From Pseudomonas cavernicola (GTDB lineage Bacteria; Pseudomonadota; Gammaproteobacteria; Pseudomonadales; Pseudomonadaceae): DNA of 64,000 nt. Shown here piece after piece: positions 50,980-58,449 of this stretch (position 1 is the first letter of the stretch; each line of letters starts with the position of its first letter). The stretch lies in contig NZ_QYUR01000003.1 in assembly GCF_003596405.1 (NCBI RefSeq), positions 62,001 through 126,000 of the forward strand, written 5' to 3'. A model generated the notes under the pieces. It searched no databases and was not told the origin of the DNA. It saw only the letters and a list, made by a program, of their open reading frames with translations. The translations under genes were made by a program, and so were the position numbers.

Positions 50980-51648
50980 ATGGAACGACACGAACGAATC
51001 GCTAAGGCCATTGCGGCCAGCGGCAAAAAGAAAGGCGAGATAGCCAAGGCGTGCGGGGTTGCCAACTCTGCCGTAACCCAATGGATTTCAGGTGAAAGCA
51101 AGAGCTTGAGACCTGAAAATCTATATGCCCTTGCAGCTGCAACTGGCTTTCGCGCTGAGTGGCTCGCTATCGGTGCGGGCTTGGAGCATGAAGAGCAGGA
51201 ACCGGGCTCCCCTAGCGAGAAGGACTACGCACTGATACCCCAGTACACAGCCAAAGGCTCAGCAGGGAGCGGTTACCACAATGACCACGTGGAGCTGAAG
51301 GGAGGCCTGGTCTTCAAGCGTGACTGGCTGAAGCGCATGTCCCTAAAAGAGACAAACCTTTCTGTCATCTATGCAGACGGCCAAAGCATGGAGCCGACCA
51401 TCGCGGAAGGCGAGGTTCTACTTGTCGACGAGGCAGACACTGAGCCCAAGAGCGGCAAGGTCTACGCCCTCCTTCGCCCTAATGGTGAAGTAAGCATCAA
51501 GCGGCTGGTGCAATCCTTTGCCGGCGGCTGGGTGATCAGCAGCGACAACCTGGACAAACGCGCCTATCCAGACGAACCGATCAGCGAAGACGCCATTCAG
51601 CAGATCGGAGTAATCGGCCGGATCGTCTGGCGCGGCGGCGGCATGTAA
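50980..51648 (+). CDS. CI/LexA-like prophage repressor
   Basis: A 222-residue protein with an N-terminal helix-turn-helix (KKKGEIAKACGVANSAVTQW) and a C-terminal S24 peptidase domain. The nucleophile is Ser136 in ADGQSMEPTI, the general base Lys174 in VSIKRLV, and the cleavage site Ala95-Gly96 in KGSAGSGY. This makes it SOS-inducible through RecA-stimulated self-cleavage. The ATG at 50980 is the one consistent with the domain; an open upstream ATG would start inside the operators. Confidence 0.93.
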   Translation: MERHERIAKAIAASGKKKGEIAKACGVANSAVTQWISGESKSLRPENLYALAAATGFRAEWLAIGAGLEHEEQEPGSPSEKDYALIPQYTAKGSAGSGYHNDHVELKGGLVFKRDWLKRMSLKETNLSVIYADGQSMEPTIAEGEVLLVDEADTEPKSGKVYALLRPNGEVSIKRLVQSFAGGWVISSDNLDKRAYPDEPISEDAIQQIGVIGRIVWRGGGM

Positions 51649-51671
51649 TTCAATAAGACAAGGAGGTTGCT

Positions 51672-52115
51672 ATGCGTATCATCGCTGCTCTGGCTCTAAT
51701 CGCTGCCCTTGCCGGCTGTGCCGGTACTAACTTTTCGTTCGACAAAGCTCGCCAGGTGCAGGTCGGCATGACCGAGGCGCAGGTAACCCAGATCATGGGT
51801 CGGCCTTACTCTGTAATGTCGATGGGCGACACCCAGACGTGGATATGGAGCCACGTGAACGGCTTCTCAGGCTCCAGCAAGACCGTGTCCTTCCAGATGC
51901 GCGACGGCAAGGTCGTGTCGGTTCCGAGCATCCCTGGCTCGTTTGCCGGCGGCACTACGATGCAGATAGCCACCCCAGCGCCGGCCGCCACTCCCGCACC
52001 CGCTCAGCCCCTTTCCTCTCAAGCCTACAAAGACGAACAGGTGAAGCAGTTGATGCAACAAGGCCTGCCATACGAAGAGTATCAGCGCCGCTATAAAGAG
52101 ATCATTTCCCAGTAG
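51672..52115 (+). CDS. BamE/SmpA-like prophage lipoprotein with shared C-module
   Basis: A 147-residue lipoprotein (lipobox ALAGC, Cys16). Residues 25-85 resemble the BamE/SmpA fold (VQVGMTEAQVTQIMGRPYSV, TWIWSHVNG). After a Pro/Ala linker the last 34 residues form a module (QAYKDEQVKQLMQQGLPYEE, ending YKEIISQ) shared with the next gene at 23 of 34 positions. It follows the repressor by 23 bases with AGGAGG, so it is probably made in the lysogen and acts at the envelope. Confidence 0.82.
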   Translation: MRIIAALALIAALAGCAGTNFSFDKARQVQVGMTEAQVTQIMGRPYSVMSMGDTQTWIWSHVNGFSGSSKTVSFQMRDGKVVSVPSIPGSFAGGTTMQIATPAPAATPAPAQPLSSQAYKDEQVKQLMQQGLPYEEYQRRYKEIISQ

Positions 52116-52166
52116 CAAGCCAGCCCCCCAGCACGCCCGGCACCCAATAAAAACAAGGAATTTGAC

Positions 52167-52673
52167 ATGCGCGCCACTCGTAAAAATTGCTTTCCTTTAA
52201 CGGCCAAGGTGCTACTGACCTTGGCGACCGCCGTGGTTGTTTCCGGCTGCGCAGTCAAGAAAGACTTCTATGCAACAGGCGGCAGCCGCGCCGACGGCAC
52301 CGTGGATATGGCCTATGACTTCCGGCAGTTCGAGAAGCCTGTCATCAATCAGCAGCAAGCCCTCTCGATAGCCAAATCCAAGTGCGCTGTCTGGGGTTAC
52401 GGTGATGCAGAGGCGTTCGGCGGGATGACCCAGAACTGCCAGCAGCGAGACGGCTGGGGCACCTGCGTTGCCGGCCAAACGGTGATTAAGTACCAGTGCA
52501 TTGGCAATATCGACGCTGTTGCGCCCGCTAGGTCTTTCTCTCCCTCGGCCGCGTCAGTCGGCCAACCCCTCAGCGAACAAGCCTACAAGCAGCAGCAGGT
52601 CGACCAGCTCATGCAGCAGAACTTGCCGTATGCCGAGTATCAGCAGCGCTATCAGCAGATCATGGGGCAGTAA
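52167..52673 (+). CDS. YecR-like prophage lipoprotein with shared C-module
   Basis: A 168-residue lipoprotein (VVVSGC, Cys28). The middle domain resembles the YecR lipoprotein family (ALSIAKSKCAVWGYGDAEAF, then CVAGQTVIKYQC). The C-terminal 34 residues (QAYKQQQVDQLMQQNLPYAE) match the preceding lipoprotein. Four Cys in the mature part may form disulfides. Lysogenic conversion or exclusion of other phages is the natural guess for this pair. Confidence 0.8.
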   Translation: MRATRKNCFPLTAKVLLTLATAVVVSGCAVKKDFYATGGSRADGTVDMAYDFRQFEKPVINQQQALSIAKSKCAVWGYGDAEAFGGMTQNCQQRDGWGTCVAGQTVIKYQCIGNIDAVAPARSFSPSAASVGQPLSEQAYKQQQVDQLMQQNLPYAEYQQRYQQIMGQ

Positions 52674-52699
52674 CACAGCAACGCACGGAGGCGTTACCC

Positions 52700-52918
52700 A
52701 TGGGCTTTCTCACCCTCACCCGCCACGAAGGCGAACTGATCAAGCTGAGCATCGATCCCGGCGTCGACACCGAGGCGCTGCTCAAACACCTGCTGCGAGA
52801 CGGCATCACCATCCATGTAGGTGCATCCCGGGGCAGCAACGTCAAGATCGGTGTCGAAGCACCGAAGGAAGTGCGGGTGTTGAGGGGTGAGCTGGTGATT
52901 GAGCGTGCATGCAGATAA
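52700..52918 (+). CDS. CsrA/RsmA-like RNA-binding regulator
   Basis: A 72-residue protein. The CsrA signature is clear at both ends: FLTLTRHEGELIKL matches the first strand, and NVKIGVEAPKEVRVLRGELV matches the RIG-NAPKEV-V-R-EE block. The two arginines important for RNA binding in CsrA (near residues 6 and 44) have counterparts here. Between strands one and two there is an extra helical piece (TEALLKHLLRD) of about a dozen residues not found in the 61-residue host protein. It may compete with host RsmA for mRNAs or small RNAs. Confidence 0.85.
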   Translation: MGFLTLTRHEGELIKLSIDPGVDTEALLKHLLRDGITIHVGASRGSNVKIGVEAPKEVRVLRGELVIERACR

Positions 52919-53193
52919 CTGATTGACGACGAACACTAGCCACCTTGATTCGCAGGACAGCGTAGTTGATCATCCATGGCAGGCGCTTTGCTGGCCTGGA
53001 GCGCTAAAAAGCCATGACAGCGCCGACACTTATTCAGTGGGACGGATGATCGCAGGGAGTAGCGTATGACGCTGAAACGAATCCTTTACAGCACCGCGCT
53101 CGCGTTCTCGCCCAGCTCAATCGACTGCGTAGCTTTCTTCAGCCGTGGCCAAAACACACCGCTCACTAACACCCCCACAGAGACCGTAGGTCG
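52919..53193. other. Gene-poor stretch between csrA-like gene and TAC module
   Basis: An open plus frame at 53066-53254 starts MTLKRILYSTALAFSPSS with AGGGAG upstream, but it runs through the promoter of the next module and resembles nothing. I see no other gene here. Confidence 0.3.
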
Positions 53194-53235
53194 ATTTGCA
53201 CCTTGCAAATCCTTGTGTGTTTACTTATATGTAAA
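53194..53235 (+). promoter_or_regulatory. Promoter and palindromic operators of the TAC module
   Basis: A -35 TTGCAA (53203-53208) and a -10 TATATG (53226-53231) are 17 bases apart. Two inverted repeats overlap them: ATTTGCA-CCT-TGCAAAT (53194-53210) and TTTAC-TTATAT-GTAAA (53220-53235). This is the layout expected for autoregulation by the antitoxin. The toxin start at 53251 lacks a clear ribosome site. Confidence 0.65.
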
Positions 53236-53250
53236 TAGAATCTGCCGCCC

Positions 53251-53646
53251 ATGACAGATCTGACCCTGGTTGTCCAAGGCGTAAAGCTCAAGGTGTGTGA
53301 GATGCCAGGAGCCAATGAATCGCTGAGCGAGGCGCTTGAACATGTCCCGAAGAATCTACATCTCGCAGGCAGGGCAAAGCTGTTGGCCCTCAGCAAAAAG
53401 CTTGCAGATGCCGGCAATCTCAGAATGCCGGAACATTTCAATAAAGAGGCACAGCTGCCGAATGGATCACACTTCTATGCTGTCAAAACGAATAGCACCA
53501 TTCGCTTGAGGGCGTATGGGTGGTTCTCTACGAAGGTTAAAGGGACTTTCATCATCAGCCATTACGCCTACAAGAAAGGCGCGAAGCTGGATGACCGGGA
53601 TACGAACCGAGTGATTGAAAGCTGGCGGAGAGTGGAAAATGAGTGA
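53251..53646 (+). CDS. HigB/RelE-superfamily toxin
   Basis: A 131-residue basic protein. The C-terminal half has the Gp49/HigB pattern: GSHFYAVKTNSTIRLRAYGW, then GTFIISHYAYKKGAKL. Members cut mRNA on the ribosome. It overlaps the antitoxin by eight bases. The toxin-first order with antitoxin second is the HigBA order. Confidence 0.82.
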   Translation: MTDLTLVVQGVKLKVCEMPGANESLSEALEHVPKNLHLAGRAKLLALSKKLADAGNLRMPEHFNKEAQLPNGSHFYAVKTNSTIRLRAYGWFSTKVKGTFIISHYAYKKGAKLDDRDTNRVIESWRRVENE

Positions 53647-54052
53647 CTATCTAACTTCCTGGATTGATGAAAGCGAGGAAAACAGAAAAGAGTTTCGCAG
53701 GCAGGAGCTAATTCTTGAGGTGGCAGAACTTATCTGCAATCGCATGGAGGAAAGAGACATAAATAGAACCTCTCTTTCTAAAATACTTGAGAAAAGCACC
53801 TCCTACATTACTCAGCTGCTTACCGGCTCCAGAAACATGACCCTGGCAACGCTTTCTGATCTTGCACTCGCATTAGAGTCCAAAGTTAAAATAGAATTAG
53901 TTGATGAGCACGCTGCAGCAGACTGGGAAACTTTCTATTCTGACAGTGTTTCTAGAATTCACCCGTCAAAAGGCGTTGATGCCTGCAATGATTATGCATT
54001 TACAATCAATAAAGTAGTTCCAGTTCGTGACTTAAGCTACGAGGCCGCGTGA
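53639..54052 (+). CDS. HigA-like antitoxin with extended C-terminus
   Basis: A 137-residue protein. An HTH_3 domain spans about residues 25-85 (RTSLSKILEKSTSYITQLLT). Beyond it is a tail of about 50 residues ending in a hydrophobic stretch (NDYAFTINKVVPVRDLSYEA). In TAC systems such a tail makes the antitoxin depend on the SecB-like chaperone. AT-rich, like the whole module. Confidence 0.82.
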   Translation: MSDYLTSWIDESEENRKEFRRQELILEVAELICNRMEERDINRTSLSKILEKSTSYITQLLTGSRNMTLATLSDLALALESKVKIELVDEHAAADWETFYSDSVSRIHPSKGVDACNDYAFTINKVVPVRDLSYEAA

Positions 54053-54531
54053 TGAACGACGCTATCGAGGCTGCCAAAAAAAGCCTGCGATTAAAAGAGC
54101 TTCTGCTGAAAAGCTATACCGTCGAGGTGTCCGATGAGCTCAGCGAAGCACAGGGGGGGATGGATGTCAGTCTATCTATGCGCTCTGGTATTAGTAAAAG
54201 AAAAATGATCTTGGACGACAACGACAAGGTCATTGGAATTAGATATCTGTACAAATGCGACTTACGCTTAAAAAACAAACCTAGCAATACTAATGAGCCA
54301 ACCATTGAGACCGACGAAGATATTTCGCACTTTACTCTCACGGCGTCCTTTGCAGTAGACTATGAAATGAAGCTACAGCTAGAAGAAGAAGCCATGTCCA
54401 CATTTGGAAAAGTCAATGTTGGTTATCATGTATGGCCATTTTGGAGAGAGCTCGTACAATCGACATGCAATAGAGTTGGGATATCACCAATTTCTCTTCC
54501 TTTCTACAACCCGCCAAAGCACAAAAAGTAG
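54052..54531 (+). CDS. SecB-like chaperone of a TAC module
   Basis: A 159-residue protein. The C-terminal region VNVGYHVWPFWRELVQSTCN followed by RVGISPISLPFYNPP matches the SecB pattern in which the last helix follows a W/FPY-R motif and ends in L-P-F. The upstream part is beta-rich as SecB is. The start overlaps the antitoxin stop (TGATG). No terminator follows closely. It is not the housekeeping SecB, which would not sit in a prophage next to a toxin pair. Confidence 0.75.
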   Translation: MNDAIEAAKKSLRLKELLLKSYTVEVSDELSEAQGGMDVSLSMRSGISKRKMILDDNDKVIGIRYLYKCDLRLKNKPSNTNEPTIETDEDISHFTLTASFAVDYEMKLQLEEEAMSTFGKVNVGYHVWPFWRELVQSTCNRVGISPISLPFYNPPKHKK

Positions 54532-54648
54532 ATCGACCTAGCCCAAACACAAAGCCCTGTACATTGCGGATCATTTCGTTTCCGTTGCAATCAATTGCAA
54601 ACCGGCCGCCAAGACTGAAATAGTTATCCCGATAACCATTTGCCGATA

Positions 54649-54676
54649 GCCCCGCCACCGAGCGGGGTTTTTCGTT
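54649..54676 (+). terminator. Terminator after the TAC module
   Basis: CCCCGC-CACCGA-GCGGGG followed by five T, 120 bases after the SecB-like gene and before the SRAP gene. Confidence 0.75.
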
Positions 54677-54720
54677 TCTGGTCTACCCTTCCCTTTCCAG
54701 TCCTGAATTAGGAGCGCGCC

Positions 54721-55419
54721 ATGTGCGGGCGCCTTTCCCAGTACCGTGGGCTGCACGAATTCGCGGCGGTGCTGAACACCAGCCCGGAAGAAGCCAGGTT
54801 GCTCAGTGATCAGCCGATTGAGCGCTACAACGTCGCCCCGCACTCGTATGTCCAATTGCTGCGGACAGAAGGCGATGTGCTGATATGGGATGTTGCGCGC
54901 TGGCGCTGGGTACCGGAGTGGGCAGAGAAAGGCCCGAAGAACGATTTCAACGCCAGGCGGGAGATCGTGGCGACGAGCAAGTTCTACCGGCAAATCTGGC
55001 ACCATCGCGCCCTGGTCTGCGCAGATGGCTGGTTTGAATGGGTGGTGATCGAGGGCGAGTCGAAGAAACAGCCCTACTACATCACGCCCAAGGACGGCTC
55101 CCCACTCTTCCTTCCGGCCATCGGTCTATTCTCTGCCCGATACGAAGAGCCGCGGGACAGTGATGGCTTCCGGATCATCACGGCGGACTCCGAAGGCGGC
55201 ATGCTCGACGTGCATGATCGCCGCCCGGTTGTCCTGGCCCCGGACCTGGCCCGCGAGTGGCTGGATCTCGCCACGCCACCGGAGGCCGCAAACGACATCC
55301 TTCAGTACCACACCCTACCCGCTGAACATTTCCGGTGGTATCCGGTCACAAAGGATGTCGGCAACGTACGCAACGACTATCCGGAGCTGATTCAGCCGAT
55401 CGCAGACGCCCTGCTCTAG
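54721..55419 (+). CDS. SRAP-domain protein (HMCES/YedK family)
   Basis: A 232-residue protein. The catalytic Cys is residue 2 after the initiator Met (MCGRLSQ). The other family residues are seen in RYNVAPHSY, FNARREIVATSKFYR, CADGWFEWV and VHDRRPVVL. These proteins crosslink to abasic sites in single-stranded DNA and protect them. TAGGAG precedes the ATG. Phages carry them as DNA-repair accessories. Confidence 0.92.
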   Translation: MCGRLSQYRGLHEFAAVLNTSPEEARLLSDQPIERYNVAPHSYVQLLRTEGDVLIWDVARWRWVPEWAEKGPKNDFNARREIVATSKFYRQIWHHRALVCADGWFEWVVIEGESKKQPYYITPKDGSPLFLPAIGLFSARYEEPRDSDGFRIITADSEGGMLDVHDRRPVVLAPDLAREWLDLATPPEAANDILQYHTLPAEHFRWYPVTKDVGNVRNDYPELIQPIADALL

Positions 55420-55518
55420 CCGCCACTTCCCAACCACAACGCCAGATAGAGTCCGACAAGCGCGGGCTTTGTGTTTTCTCTACTCTGCTACGCTTGATTC
55501 TCTACTTAGGAGGCTCCC

Positions 55519-55725
55519 ATGACAGGCCAAGATCTTCTCCCCGCCATCCTGCACCGCGTACACCAGAGCCAGCTCACTATTGCAGGCTTTGAAGACCTGG
55601 CCACCTGGGCCGAGCAGCGCGGCTTGGTTGAAACCACCGACGCCGCACAGTTCCACCTCGAACCCCTCCAGGCCAACGCTGACTTCATCGACGAGACCAT
55701 AGTGGCGCTGATGGCTGTCGAGTAA
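55519..55725 (+). CDS. Small phage protein
   Basis: A 68-residue acidic helical protein starting MTGQDLLPAILHRVHQSQLT, with TAGGAGG upstream. No family recognised. Confidence 0.6.
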   Translation: MTGQDLLPAILHRVHQSQLTIAGFEDLATWAEQRGLVETTDAAQFHLEPLQANADFIDETIVALMAVE

Positions 55726-55805
55726 AGCCAGGCCACTCTAGCCGCCCCCTCCTCTGGGCCCTTGCCAGGCGCGTGTCGCCTTGCCAAATTCGTCCGCTTA
55801 AAATA

Positions 55806-55821
55806 CTGTATATGCAAACAG
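55806..55821 (+). promoter_or_regulatory. LexA (SOS) box
   Basis: CTGTATATGCAAACAG fits CTG-N10-CAG exactly, and the flanks extend the symmetry (ATACTG and CAGTAT). It lies 19 bases upstream of the DUF1654 start, so that gene should respond to DNA damage. Confidence 0.8.
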
Positions 55822-55839
55822 TATATGAGAGTTTTCATC

Positions 55840-56091
55840 ATGGCCAAAGGCAAGCCTGCAACACCGAAGCCACCCAGTCAGTACGAGCTGCTCGGTGCGC
55901 GCCTGCAGAAAATTATCAACTCCCCTGCCGCTCAAAAAGCCAAGGCCGCCCTGCTCTACAAAGCGCCGGATGAGTCAGAAGACGACTGGGCACAGATCCT
56001 CGAAGAAATCGCCGAGACCGACAACGTCACCCTCGCCCATCGCGACGATGGTGGCGTGCAAGTTTTCTGGGTAGTGCCGAAAGACGACTGA
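55840..56091 (+). CDS. DUF1654-family protein
   Basis: An 83-residue protein starting MAKGKPATPKPPSQYELLGA, followed by RLQKIINSPAAQKAKAAL and ending VQVFWVVPKDD. DUF1654 proteins are known mainly from Pseudomonas and its phages. The SOS box just upstream suggests a role in the damage response or in prophage induction. A start at 55825 is also open. Confidence 0.85.
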   Translation: MAKGKPATPKPPSQYELLGARLQKIINSPAAQKAKAALLYKAPDESEDDWAQILEEIAETDNVTLAHRDDGGVQVFWVVPKDD

Positions 56092-56108
56092 TCACAGCTA
56101 CCAAGTGA

Positions 56109-56133
56109 AGCCCGCCATGTGCGGGCTTTTTTG
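56109..56133 (+). terminator. Terminator after the DUF1654 gene
   Basis: AGCCCGC-CATGT-GCGGGCT followed by six T. It isolates the SOS-controlled gene from the PL-like promoter that follows. Confidence 0.85.
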
Positions 56134-56156
56134 TGCCCGCTCGAAAATAAATTCAG

Positions 56157-56213
56157 CAACCTGAAAATATTTATTTCAGAATGCTTGACCTATTAATTTC
56201 AGATTGCTTAAAT
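56157..56213 (+). promoter_or_regulatory. PL-like early promoter with repressor-type operators
   Basis: A -35 TTGACC (56185-56190) and a -10 TTAAAT (56208-56213) are 17 bases apart. The words CCTGAAAAT (upstream), TTATTTCAGAAT (56171) and TTAATTTCAGATT (56193) match the immunity operators at 50890-50964. The CI-like protein should therefore shut off the whole rightward early operon here. Confidence 0.65.
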
Positions 56214-56649
56214 TCAATCAACGCCAAGCAACGCCGGGCGCCAGACCAGAACACCGGTTGCCGCTCTTTAACAGCCTCAGACCTCCGCGGATCGATCCGG
56301 CGTAAGCCGAACAGTGCGGGCTACAAATTTCGATCTCCATGCCAGCTCTGGAACTGGCCTGCTCAACGCCCTGCCATGGCATCTGGAAATGGCGAGCGAA
56401 GGGTTGCACGGCTAACGCTCCCTGCCGGGAGTCTCTCAGAACGGGACGTATCACCAGGCAAAGCGGACAGGCGCAGAAGCGCTTGCTGTGAATGTAGCGC
56501 CCAACCGGAGGTGGCCTTGTAACGCCGGATAGACAGCCAGAAGAGCCAAACGCCAGTAGCCAGCAGCTACCCGGGCGAGCAAGACCGAACGTTTTCACTG
56601 ATGCAGCTTGGCAACAGGCTGCATTGGGAAATCAATCGAGGCATTGCAG
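56214..56649 (+). ncRNA. Structured untranslated leader with boxA
   Basis: No gene is visible in these 436 bases. About 50 bases after the promoter is CGCTCTTTAACA (56262-56273), a near match to nut/rrn boxA. Several short stems follow, such as CTCCC/GGGAG and GCGC-AGAA-GCGC. This would suit an antitermination site and a structured leader RNA for the recombination operon; no protein N is identified. Confidence 0.45.
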
Positions 56650-57093
56650 ATGAGCGAATTCAACTACGACACAAAGAAGCGTCCGTTCCCTAGCTTCGGC
56701 GATTACGCACTGATCGAAATGAAGCGCCACGGCGTACCGAGCGAGATTTACACCCACAAGGTGATCAACACCTACCGCTCCAACACCTGGGTCGACGTTC
56801 CAGTCCAGTCGCCGCCAACGGCAGTGATTCACGCAGGGGAAATGGAAGAAGTTGCCAGCGTCATCTGCTGCGGCATCAGCGAAGACAAGGTGTATCCGGT
56901 TCGAGTTTCGGACTTGAAGCCGAGAGTGCAGCAGGCGCCAGACGCCGATATTCAGCAGCTCATGACTTTCTACGACGCCAAGGACGTGCGGGACCTGATC
57001 GATCAGCAGGCCGACCACGTCAAGGTTTTGCAATTGAGGCTTTCGCCTTACCTGAACGAGCCGAATCCAATCGCTCGAATTCGGGAAGGCTGA
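56650..57093 (+). CDS. Phage protein of unknown function
   Basis: A 147-residue protein starting MSEFNYDTKKRPFPSFGDYA. GAGG precedes the ATG. It has IYTHKVINTYRSNTWVDVPV and a C-terminal helical part. It is isolated between two long untranslated stretches, which suggests separate control. I do not recognise the family. Confidence 0.65.
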   Translation: MSEFNYDTKKRPFPSFGDYALIEMKRHGVPSEIYTHKVINTYRSNTWVDVPVQSPPTAVIHAGEMEEVASVICCGISEDKVYPVRVSDLKPRVQQAPDADIQQLMTFYDAKDVRDLIDQQADHVKVLQLRLSPYLNEPNPIARIREG

Positions 57094-57603
57094 AGCGTCA
57101 CCAGAGCAACGCGAAACGGTGAGCGCCCTGTTGGAAGGCGTGGGAGGAATTGCCCACACGAACAGAACACACCGTGACAGTGAGCGGGAGAGACCGACCG
57201 AGCAGTGCGCCTGCTGACAGCCGGAAAGACGGCACCCATTCCATAGGTGGCCACTGCCTGCCCAGTGAGCGAACAGCGGAGGGATTCGCCATGAAGTAGA
57301 CCAATGATTCACCTGCGTGGCGTAGTAAGCCTGAAGCCTGCGTCCAACACCTGACAGGCAGCGGAACCTGTGGCCGACGATCTCCCTGCGGATCATGCAG
57401 CGAAATCTGCTAGGCCCACCCAAAGCACGGATGTAATCGGCTGGTTCGACCGGGGCAACCCCGCAGAGCGCCAGCGCCGGACGGCGTAACCGGCAACCCA
57501 CTCCCCCGCCTTCTTCCTTCTGAACATTCCCCGGCCTCCCATCGGAGCAACGGCCGTGCCCGAGTGTTCAGCAGAAAGCAGGCGACCACATGAGGTCACC
57601 ACC
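57094..57603 (+). ncRNA. Second long structured untranslated stretch
   Basis: About 510 bases without a supported gene. Many short hairpins can be drawn: GTGGG/CCCAC, GCCG-GAAAGA-CGGC, GGGGCAACCCC and CGCC-GGA-CGGCG. A two-codon frame ATGAAGTAG occurs at 57291. It may be a leader or small RNA of the early operon; the word GACAGCC-GAA-A is shared with the first stretch. Confidence 0.35.
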
Positions 57604-57924
57604 ATGAAGCACAGCATCGAAGTGGACGAGTACCAGCTCGAAGTCGAGATCACCAGTGTGATCGACACACCGCCTGATTCATCGTCCTGGGCAAGTCCCG
57701 ACGACTACTACGGCTGCCGCGAACTGGAGTTCAGCGTGGTCAGCGGCGTGATCTACGACGAGGACGGCAACACTGCCGACCTAGGTCGCAACGGCTGCGC
57801 CGCAGTGGCTGAACTGCACGCTGAACTGATCGAGGAACTGTTGTGGCGGGTTGTCGACGCCCAAAAGGAAAACGCCGCATTCGATCGCGCCGAGGCGCGC
57901 GCAGAGAAATGGAGAGCAGCATGA
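57604..57924 (+). CDS. Phage protein with DYYGCREL motif
   Basis: A 106-residue acidic protein starting MKHSIEVDEYQLEVEITSVI, with YYGCRELEFSVVSGV. Small beta-rich proteins of this type are common in Pseudomonas phage early operons; no function known. It opens a tightly overlapping run of small genes. Confidence 0.65.
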   Translation: MKHSIEVDEYQLEVEITSVIDTPPDSSSWASPDDYYGCRELEFSVVSGVIYDEDGNTADLGRNGCAAVAELHAELIEELLWRVVDAQKENAAFDRAEARAEKWRAA

Positions 57925-58133
57925 AACGAACACCACTGGAAGTGATTGAGCGCGAAATCGAGGCCGCCAAGACCTCCGCGCATCCGCCGACCACCATCAG
58001 CTATGCCAGCGGGATGATCGTAATGGCAGAGGTTTCCTGCGCCATCACCCACGCCCAGGCATCCGAACTGGAGCGCCGGCTTCACACCATCGAAAACGCC
58101 TACTGGGCCAAGCAGCTGGGAGTTGTCGCATGA
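57921..58133 (+). CDS. Small phage protein
   Basis: A 70-residue protein starting MKRTPLEVIEREIEAAKTSA, coupled by ATGA on both sides. No family recognised. Confidence 0.6.
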   Translation: MKRTPLEVIEREIEAAKTSAHPPTTISYASGMIVMAEVSCAITHAQASELERRLHTIENAYWAKQLGVVA

Positions 58134-58249
58134 AGAACATCACCTTCATCAGCATGGCTGCCGCGATCCAGGCCCTGCAGCTGATGGGCTTCACCACCGT
58201 CCAGCAGGTCATCGATGCCGGGCTGATGATCAAGGAGGTTCGCAAGTGA
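58130..58249 (+). CDS. 39-residue phage peptide
   Basis: Starts MKNITFISMAAAIQALQLMG and ends MIKEVRK. It overlaps the preceding stop as ATGA and the next start as GTGA, which supports a real coding unit despite the size. The sequence looks like a small helix-turn-helix-type helical pair. Confidence 0.5.
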   Translation: MKNITFISMAAAIQALQLMGFTTVQQVIDAGLMIKEVRK

Positions 58250-58449
58250 GTGACGTCGCCGAAATGCACCAAGGCATGCGCGACCACAAGAAGCGGCTGC
58301 GCGCCAAGTACGGCGTCGACTGCCCTGAGTGCGTCCGCCTGCTGCCCAAGGCCTGCCCGACAATCCTATTACCGCAACAGCGGTGCCGCATTCACGGCTA
58401 TCGCGACCAGCGGCCAGAGCTGACCGATCAGCAGTGGAGCGAAGCATGA
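58246..58449 (+). CDS. Small phage zinc-binding-type protein
   Basis: A 67-residue protein from a GTG at 58246 (MSDVAEMHQGMRDHKKRLRA). It has CPECVRLLPKACP and CRIHGYRDQRP, a likely Cys/His metal site. Coupled at both ends. Confidence 0.6.
   Translation: MSDVAEMHQGMRDHKKRLRAKYGVDCPECVRLLPKACPTILLPQQRCRIHGYRDQRPELTDQQWSEA

Noticed and set aside
53066..53254. Plus-strand 62-codon frame before the toxin gene
   Set aside because: It runs through the promoter and operators of the TAC module and resembles nothing; kept only as a remark.
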